Below are positions 40,766 through 47,342 of a DNA stretch of 47,342 nucleotides, in pieces. The DNA comes from Verrucomicrobiota bacterium. Lineage in GTDB: Bacteria; Verrucomicrobiota; Verrucomicrobiia; Opitutales; Opitutaceae. The notes under the pieces are model-generated. The model did no database searches. It saw only the letters and a list, made by a program, of their open reading frames with translations, and was not told the origin of the DNA. Every line of letters starts with the position of its first letter. Positions within the stretch are counted from its first letter, which is position 1. The stretch covers positions 1 to 47,342 of the forward strand of contig JAEZAD010000237.1 of NCBI GenBank assembly GCA_023430565.1, in the 5' to 3' direction. The translations under genes and the position numbers were made by a program.

Positions 40766-40786
40766 GCTGCTCGCTGACGCTCGGGG

Positions 40787-40790
<4 letters not shown>
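40766..40790. repeat. REP-like repeat containing the stop codon of ispG
   Basis: From GCTGCTCGCTGACG to GGGGCTAC. CTA at 40787-40789 is the TAG stop of ispG. Relatives are at 25158-25179 and 28891-28908. Confidence 0.55.
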
Positions 40791-42853
<2,063 letters not shown>

Positions 42854-42862
42854 GGCGAAGGC

Positions 42863-42900
42863 AAAACGCTGAAACGCTGAAAGGCTGAAACGCTGAAAAT
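42863..42900. repeat. GAAACGCT octamer repeat between ispG and rseP
   Basis: Units AAAACGCT, GAAACGCT, GAAAGGCT and GAAACGCT, then GAAAAT. On the minus strand each contains TTTCAGC, resembling the NNTCAGC heptamers around the four-helix-bundle gene with one extra base. It begins nine bases upstream of the ispG ATG. Confidence 0.75.
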
Positions 42901-42928
42901 GAAAGAGCCGCACGGTAGGGCGTGCGGC
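42896..42928 (-). terminator. Possible terminator after rseP
   Basis: On the minus strand GCCGCACG, CCCTAC loop, CGTGCGGC, then TCTTTCATTTTC. The stem is good but the T-run is interrupted, so partial readthrough into ispG is likely. Confidence 0.4.
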
Positions 42929-42977
42929 GGGAGGGGCAAGCGTGGGGCGGGGTCGCGGCGTAAAGCCGCTCCTACAG

Positions 42978-44396
42978 TTACTTTTGCTCGGTGCGGTCGG
43001 CTTCGATGTCGCGGGCCCAGCGGCGGACGTCGAAGAAGCTCACGTAGATGATGAGCGAGAAGAGGATCACGAAGAACGCGCTCTGCGTGGCCATGATGAA
43101 ATTCGGCGGCAGGGCGCGGCGGCGGAAACGGTTGATCGTGGCGAAGAGCATCTGGCCACCGTCGAGAACGGGGATGGGCAGGAGGTTGAAGATGGCGAGG
43201 TTGACGTTGACGAGAATGGTGAACCAGAGGACGCGGCGGATATCCCATTGGGCTTGCTGATGGAGCACGCGGGCGATGCCGATGGGGCCGCTGAGTTTGG
43301 AGGGGCCGACGTCGGAGCTGGGGCTGAGGAGCGCGCCGAGGGTGCGGAAGGTCATGCGGACGTCGTCGCCGATTTGAGACCACGGGGTCGGGTGGACGAC
43401 GATGATCGGTTCGCGGTAGCGGAGGCCGATGCGGGCGACGGGTTTGCCGGTGCGTTCGTCGGTTTCGGCGCGCGGCTGGATGCGGAGGGTGACTTGCTCG
43501 TTGCCGCGCTGGAGGAGGAACTCGGTGGGGCGGTCGGGGTTTTGCGAAAGGTGCTCGCTGACGGCGATGCGCTGGTAGACGGGTTGACCGTCGATGGCGA
43601 CGATCCGGTCGCCGGAGAAGACGCCGGCGGCTTCGGCGGGGGAGCCGGGGAGGACTTCGTCGGCGGTGAGGTCGTCGGCGGGTTCGACGCCGGAGACGCG
43701 GATCTGGTCGTCGCCGAGGAGCAGCGGATAAACGGTGGCGGTTTGTTCGCGGCCGTTGCGCTCGAAAACGAATTCGGAAACGCGGCGGCCGTCGTCGGTG
43801 CGGCGGGTGCCGAGGAGGACGGCGTTGATGATGTCTTCGAAGTCTTCGACGGTGTCGCCGTCAATGGACTTGACGATGTCGCCGGCCTGCAAACCGGCTT
43901 CGGCAGCGGGATTGGGGACGACCTTGCCGTCGGCGAGGGTGACGGTGGGGGAGACGGTGCCGATCTTTGTGGTGGCGAGGGCGGAGAACGTGGGTTGTCC
44001 GACGAACCAGACGATGGTGGCGAGCGCGAGGGCGAAGAGGATGTTGAAAGCGGCGCCGGCGACGAAGACGATCATCCGCGTCGCGTAGGAAATCGGCGGG
44101 AGTTTCGAGATATCAGTTTTGCTTTCGCCCTCGATGGCGCCGAGGTCGGCGAGTTGGGGGAGGAGGACGTAGCCGCCGAAAGGGATCCAGGCCAGGCGGT
44201 ATTCGACGCCGTCCTTGCCGCGCCAGGAAAAGATGGGCGGGCCGAAGCCGATGGAGAAGCGTTCAACGTGAACGCCACGACGGCGGGCGGCGAGGAAGTG
44301 GCCGAGCTCGTGCACGAAGATCGAGCCGCCGAAGAAGAGGACGACGAGGAAGAAAGCCCAGGCGTTGGACGCGAGCGAAGGGAGGAATTCTAGCAT
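42978..44396 (-). CDS. rseP: Site-2 metalloprotease RseP
   Basis: A 472-residue inner-membrane zinc protease of family M50 that cuts membrane-embedded regulators such as anti-sigma factors and leftover signal peptides. The active site HELGH is at 29-33 in the first helix. A second helix lies at about 107-130 (ATRMIVFVAGAAFNILFALALATIVWF). Two PDZ domains follow (PNPAAEAGLQAGDIVKSIDGD and PGSPAEAAGVFSGDRIVAIDG). The third metal ligand motif LLPIPVLDGGQ is near 410, then a last helix. Complete and of usual length. The gene starts one base after the dxr stop codon, so the two are surely co-transcribed. A TGTAGGAGCGGC repeat begins one base after its stop. Confidence 0.96.
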   Translation of the reverse strand: MLEFLPSLASNAWAFFLVVLFFGGSIFVHELGHFLAARRRGVHVERFSIGFGPPIFSWRGKDGVEYRLAWIPFGGYVLLPQLADLGAIEGESKTDISKLPPISYATRMIVFVAGAAFNILFALALATIVWFVGQPTFSALATTKIGTVSPTVTLADGKVVPNPAAEAGLQAGDIVKSIDGDTVEDFEDIINAVLLGTRRTDDGRRVSEFVFERNGREQTATVYPLLLGDDQIRVSGVEPADDLTADEVLPGSPAEAAGVFSGDRIVAIDGQPVYQRIAVSEHLSQNPDRPTEFLLQRGNEQVTLRIQPRAETDERTGKPVARIGLRYREPIIVVHPTPWSQIGDDVRMTFRTLGALLSPSSDVGPSKLSGPIGIARVLHQQAQWDIRRVLWFTILVNVNLAIFNLLPIPVLDGGQMLFATINRFRRRALPPNFIMATQSAFFVILFSLIIYVSFFDVRRWARDIEADRTEQK

Positions 44397-44397
44397 C

Positions 44398-45594
44398 TCA
44401 GGAAAGGTGCTTCAGCGCGGCGGTGGCAACGCGGCGCGCGGAGGCGTCGGCGTCGAGCACGGCGGGAAGCGAGTCGGGTGTGTGGTTGGCGATTTTGCCG
44501 AGAGTGTGTTCGATCACGCGGGGAATCGCAAGAAACGGGATTTGCGAGGCGAGGAAGGCGGCGACGGCGATCTCGTTGGCGGCGTTGAAGATCGCGGGGG
44601 CGATGCCGCCGGCGGACATGGTTTCGCGGGCGAGGCGGAGGCAGGGGAAGCGGAATTCGTCGACGGGGCGGAATTCCAAGCCGAGGAGTTTGGTGAAATC
44701 GAGCGTCGATTCGACGCCGGGGGCGCGGTGGGGGTGAAGCAGCGCGTGTTGAATGGGAAACGTCATCGACGGCGGGCAGAGCTGGGCGAGCATGGCGCCG
44801 TCGGTGAATTCGACGAGGCAGTGGACGATGCTTTGCGGGTGCAGGACGGCGGTGCACTGCTCGGGGCGGAGGTTGAAGAGCCATTGGGCTTCGATGAGTT
44901 CGAGGCCCTTGTTGGCGAGCGTGGCGGAATCGACGGTGATTTTGGGGCCCATCGCCCAGTTCGGGTGTTTGAGGGCGTCGGCGGGGGTGACGTGGGCGAG
45001 GCGTTCGTGAGGCCAGTCGCGGAAAGCGCCGCCGCTGGCGGTGAGCACGATGCGGCGGACGCCGGCTTGCGGGTGGCCTTCGAGGCACTGGAAGACGGCG
45101 TTGTGCTCGCTGTCGACGGGGAGGAGTTTGACGTGGTGCTGGCGGGCGGCGGCCATGACGAACTGGCCGGCGAGGACGAGGATTTCCTTGGAGGCGAGGG
45201 CGAGGTCCTTGCCGGCGGCGATGGCGGCGAGGGCGGGTTCGAGGCCGGTGGTGCCGACGACGGCGACGAGGACGATGTCGGCTTCGGGGAGGGTCGCGAG
45301 TTCGACGAGGCCGGAGAGGCCGCCGTGGAGTTGCGTGCCGGGCGGGAAGGCGGAGAGCGAAGATTTCGCGGCGGCGTAGGCGCGATCGTCGAAGACGGCG
45401 ACGTGGGGAACGTGGAAATCGCGCGCGATTTGCGCGAGGCGTTCGTGATTCTGGCGGGCGGCGATGCCGACGAGTTGAAGTTTGTCGCGATGGGCGGCGA
45501 CGACGCGGAGGGTGTTTTCGCCGATGGAGCCGGTGGCGCCGAGGAGGACGAGGCGTTTGGGGGCGGCGGGGGCTGGAGTCGTCGTTCTCGTAAT
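44398..45594 (-). CDS. dxr: 1-deoxy-D-xylulose 5-phosphate reductoisomerase with non-standard start
   Basis: The frame encodes a complete Dxr, the NADPH-dependent second enzyme of the MEP pathway. Motifs are RLVLLGATGSIGENTLRVV (NADPH site), ASKEILVLAG, VDSEHNAVFQCL, TASGGAFRD, and HPNWAMGPKITVDSATLANKGLE with the metal and substrate residues. The first ATG in frame (45156) is internal and would remove the whole NADPH-binding domain. Upstream of RLVLLG there is no ATG, GTG or TTG before the sequence runs into the hairpin repeat at 45584-45662. The best start is ATT at 45594, giving TRTTTPAPAAPKRLVLLG and 398 residues, the normal Dxr length. CTG or ACG nearby are alternatives. The exact start is uncertain; the gene itself is not. 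Confidence 0.9.
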   Translation of the reverse strand: MTRTTTPAPAAPKRLVLLGATGSIGENTLRVVAAHRDKLQLVGIAARQNHERLAQIARDFHVPHVAVFDDRAYAAAKSSLSAFPPGTQLHGGLSGLVELATLPEADIVLVAVVGTTGLEPALAAIAAGKDLALASKEILVLAGQFVMAAARQHHVKLLPVDSEHNAVFQCLEGHPQAGVRRIVLTASGGAFRDWPHERLAHVTPADALKHPNWAMGPKITVDSATLANKGLELIEAQWLFNLRPEQCTAVLHPQSIVHCLVEFTDGAMLAQLCPPSMTFPIQHALLHPHRAPGVESTLDFTKLLGLEFRPVDEFRFPCLRLARETMSAGGIAPAIFNAANEIAVAAFLASQIPFLAIPRVIEHTLGKIANHTPDSLPAVLDADASARRVATAALKHLS

Positions 45595-45662
45595 CGTTCT
45601 CTTTCTCTTTCTCGGTTTGGGCAGGAGAGAGAACGAAGAACGAGAACGAGAACGAGAACGAT
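45584..45662. repeat. Hexamer-armed hairpin repeat filling the cdsA-dxr junction
   Basis: The left arm (45584-45613) is GTTCTC, GTAATC, GTTCTC, TTTCTC, TTTCTC. The right arm (45627-45662) has GAGAAC, GAAGAAC and three more GAGAAC units ending GAT, two bases before the TAA of cdsA. The left arm extends into the start region of dxr: the proposed ATT start is the middle of its GATTAC unit. This copy lies 20 kb from the permease array, in a core operon. Confidence 0.88.
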
Positions 45663-45664
45663 TT

Positions 45665-46516
45665 TTACGTCAGCCCGAAGAGGAAGTAGCCCAAGGGGGC
45701 GGTGAGGATCAGGCTGTCGCTGACGTCGAACATGCCGCCGATGCCGGGGATGATGCCGCCGGAGTCCTTGATGGCGGCGCGGCGTTTGATGACGGATTCG
45801 ATGAGGTCGGAGACGATGGCGACGACCGCGATCGGCGCGGCGATGAGCGCGGCGACGAAGGGCGTCATGTGGGCGGGAAAGTGATCGCGGGCGAGCCAGG
45901 CGACGACGGCTCCGACGCACATGGAGATGAGCACGCCGCCGACGGCACCTTCCCAGGTCTTTTTCGGACTGATGACGGGGGACATCTTGTGTTTGCCGAA
46001 GGCGAGGCCCGAGAGGAGCGCGCCGACGTCGCAGAATTTGGATACGGCGACGAGCCAGACGAACAGGAGCAGGCGGCCGGTGGCGCCGATGGTGTCGCCC
46101 GGGAGCGGCGTGACGATGCGCACGAGGAAGTGCAGCATGAAGGCGACGTAAACGAGGCCGAAAAGCGTGGCGGCGAGGGCTTCGACGCGGTGGTGCGGCT
46201 CGCGTTCGCCGAGGATGCGGATGGAGAAGACGATGACGCCGATCGCCAGGATATGGGAGGCGGTGATGGTGAGCGGGAACTGGTGGAAGAAGGGCAGCGT
46301 TTCGAGGTAGGGCGCGATCGTGATGAGGCCGCCGAAGGTCATGCCGAATTTGTCGAAGGACGGCAGGCCGGCGCCGCGCATGAGCTTGAAGAACTCGCGG
46401 AGCGTGAGAACGGAGATGAGGGTGATGAGGGCGACGCCGCCGGCGGTGCGGAAGATGATGAGCGAGCCGATGACGAGGGCCCAGAGGAGGACGGTGCTCA
46501 GGATGCGTTTGGCCAT
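45665..46516 (-). CDS. cdsA: Phosphatidate cytidylyltransferase
   Basis: A 283-residue inner-membrane enzyme making CDP-diacylglycerol from CTP and phosphatidate. About seven hydrophobic helices run along the chain. The family signature at the C-terminus is present as SPKKTWEGAVGG and SVIKRRAAIKDSGGIIPGIGGMFDVSDSL. It departs from the common form: PGIGG replaces PGHGG and DVSD replaces DRxD. KKTWEG, KR and KD are conserved, so activity is likely. Start ATG 46516. It is followed by the hairpin and dxr, and preceded by uppS, the usual order of this lipid/isoprenoid cluster. Confidence 0.95.
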   Translation of the reverse strand: MAKRILSTVLLWALVIGSLIIFRTAGGVALITLISVLTLREFFKLMRGAGLPSFDKFGMTFGGLITIAPYLETLPFFHQFPLTITASHILAIGVIVFSIRILGEREPHHRVEALAATLFGLVYVAFMLHFLVRIVTPLPGDTIGATGRLLLFVWLVAVSKFCDVGALLSGLAFGKHKMSPVISPKKTWEGAVGGVLISMCVGAVVAWLARDHFPAHMTPFVAALIAAPIAVVAIVSDLIESVIKRRAAIKDSGGIIPGIGGMFDVSDSLILTAPLGYFLFGLT

Positions 46517-46599
46517 GGGGGAGGGGGCGGACGGAGCTCCTAGGTGCGAAAGGTGCGGAGCAGTAATCGCGCGGTGGCTTTGCTGGCGGATGTCACCGT

Positions 46600-46626
46600 G
46601 GATTCTTCGCTTCGCTCAGAATGACA
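46600..46626. repeat. Dispersed 27-base repeat, copy 3
   Basis: Identical to 19720-19746. It lies in the 172-base gap between uppS and cdsA, which holds no gene. Confidence 0.85.
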
Positions 46627-46688
46627 GTCTTCTTGAATCACAGTGTTCCGGAAACAGAGAAGGTTTCCGAACCGGAAGCGGAGAACGG

Positions 46689-47342
46689 CTATTTGGTGAC
46701 GGCGGCAACCTGTTCGCTGGTTTGTCCGAAGCGGCGTTCGCGGCGGGCGTAGTCGGCGAGGGCGGCGGCGAGGTCGGCCTTGGTGAAGTCGGGCCAGAGA
46801 ACCGGGGAAAAGACGTATTCGGCGTAGGCGCCCTGCATCAGGAGGAAGTTGCTGATGCGTTTCTCCCCGGAGGTGCGGATGATGAGATCCGGATCGGGGA
46901 ATTCGGCGGTATAAAGGTAGCGGCTGAAGGTGTCCCAGGAACTGTCGTTGAGTTTTTCGGTGCCGGCGGCGACGGCGGCGGCGTAAGCGCGGGCGGCGTC
47001 GACGATTTCGGTGCGGGCGCCGTAGTTGAGGGCGAGAACGAGGGTGTAGTCGGTGAAGTGCTTCGTTTCCTCGATGGTGGCGCGGAGGAGTTTTTGCACG
47101 CCGGCGGGGAGATCCTGGGTGCGGCCGATGGTGCGGAGGCGGACGCGGTCGCGGACGAAGGTTTCGAGTTCCTTTTTGAGGTAGAACTCGAGGAGGCCCA
47201 TGAGGGCGCCGACCTCGTCCTGGGGGCGTTTCCAGTTTTCGACGGAGAACGCGTAGAGGGTGAGCATCTTTATGCCGAGGTCGCGGGCGGCGAAGGTGGC
47301 GGTGCGGACGGTTTCGACGCCGCGACGATGGCCCTCGATGCG
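46689..47342 (-). CDS. uppS: Undecaprenyl diphosphate synthase (5' end outside the window)
   Basis: 218 codons are visible, open to the window edge. They begin RIEGHRRGVETVRTATFAARDLGIKMLTLYAFSVENWKRP, which lacks only the first residues including the catalytic DGNGR. Further motifs are RLRTIGRTQDLP, LALNYGARTEIVDAAR and DPDLIIRTSGEKRISNFLLMQGAYAEYVFSPVLWPDF, the isopentenyl-diphosphate and substrate sites of cis-prenyltransferases. The product is the C55 lipid carrier for cell-wall and surface-glycan synthesis. An internal ATG at 47267 gives a 192-residue open frame but is not the true start. Confidence 0.95.
   Translation of the reverse strand, partial: RIEGHRRGVETVRTATFAARDLGIKMLTLYAFSVENWKRPQDEVGALMGLLEFYLKKELETFVRDRVRLRTIGRTQDLPAGVQKLLRATIEETKHFTDYTLVLALNYGARTEIVDAARAYAAAVAAGTEKLNDSSWDTFSRYLYTAEFPDPDLIIRTSGEKRISNFLLMQGAYAEYVFSPVLWPDFTKADLAAALADYARRERRFGQTSEQVAAVTK

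Larger units (their letters stand above)
40149..40786. other. Long spacer upstream of dnaA, candidate replication origin
   Basis: No gene is supported in these 638 bases. Possible DnaA boxes are TTATTCACA at 40169-40177, TTGTTCACA at 40448-40456 and TTTTCCACA (minus strand) at 40628-40636. AT-richer stretches lie around 40260-40310 and 40365-40445. The ispG-proximal part (40646-40790) is filled with repeats instead. Boxes are few and scattered, so this is a weak to moderate origin candidate. The dnaA promoter must also lie here. Confidence 0.4.

Overview
This is a high-GC bacterial window. Its content fits the Verrucomicrobiota, most likely Opitutaceae; that placement is inferred from gene content, not computed. 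The pointers are arrays of ADOP-type permeases, the long form of IspG, a tandem-type surface domain ending in LTEIYDAD, and intergenic hairpin repeats.

Positions 1-27.7 kb, all on the minus strand, hold a MacA-like membrane-fusion adaptor, one MacB/LolD-like ATPase and nine complete permeases of the ADOP family (about 800 residues each, two MacB_PCD/FtsX halves). The array also carries a small secreted ConA-like protein, the last 16 codons of a tenth permease and a plus-strand fragment of a surface protein. Nearly every junction between permeases holds a hairpin repeat whose arms are usually five hexamers (GAGCAC or GAGAAC with GATTAC in the middle), set close against the upstream stop codon.

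Positions 27.9-31 kb hold three surface-polysaccharide genes: a pyruvyl-transferase-like protein, a GT2 glycosyltransferase and a GT61/DUF563 protein. Positions 31.1-34.6 kb hold a regulatory operon: an 82-residue membrane peptide, a sigma-54-dependent NtrC-type regulator and an NtrY-like histidine kinase. A four-helix-bundle (23S-IVS-type) gene bounded by heptamer inverted repeats lies exactly between regulator and kinase. Near-identical sigma-54 promoters precede the adaptor gene, the 82-residue gene and one permease. The first two also share an AGCGGGTA element at the same distance from the -24 box. The simplest reading is an envelope-stress or export system in which the two-component pair controls itself and the transporter array.

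Positions 34.9-47.3 kb are core chromosome: tRNA-Pro(GGG), VanZ-like protein, ligA, a hypothetical gene, dnaA with a possible oriC upstream, then ispG, rseP, dxr, cdsA and uppS (cut by the window end). dxr has no ATG, GTG or TTG start: its only reasonable starts lie inside a hairpin repeat that fills the cdsA-dxr junction. ispG carries heptamer repeats inside its reading frame.

The least explained material is the family of hairpin and heptamer elements. Unit length and sequence differ between loci while the architecture stays the same, and one locus encloses a protein gene.
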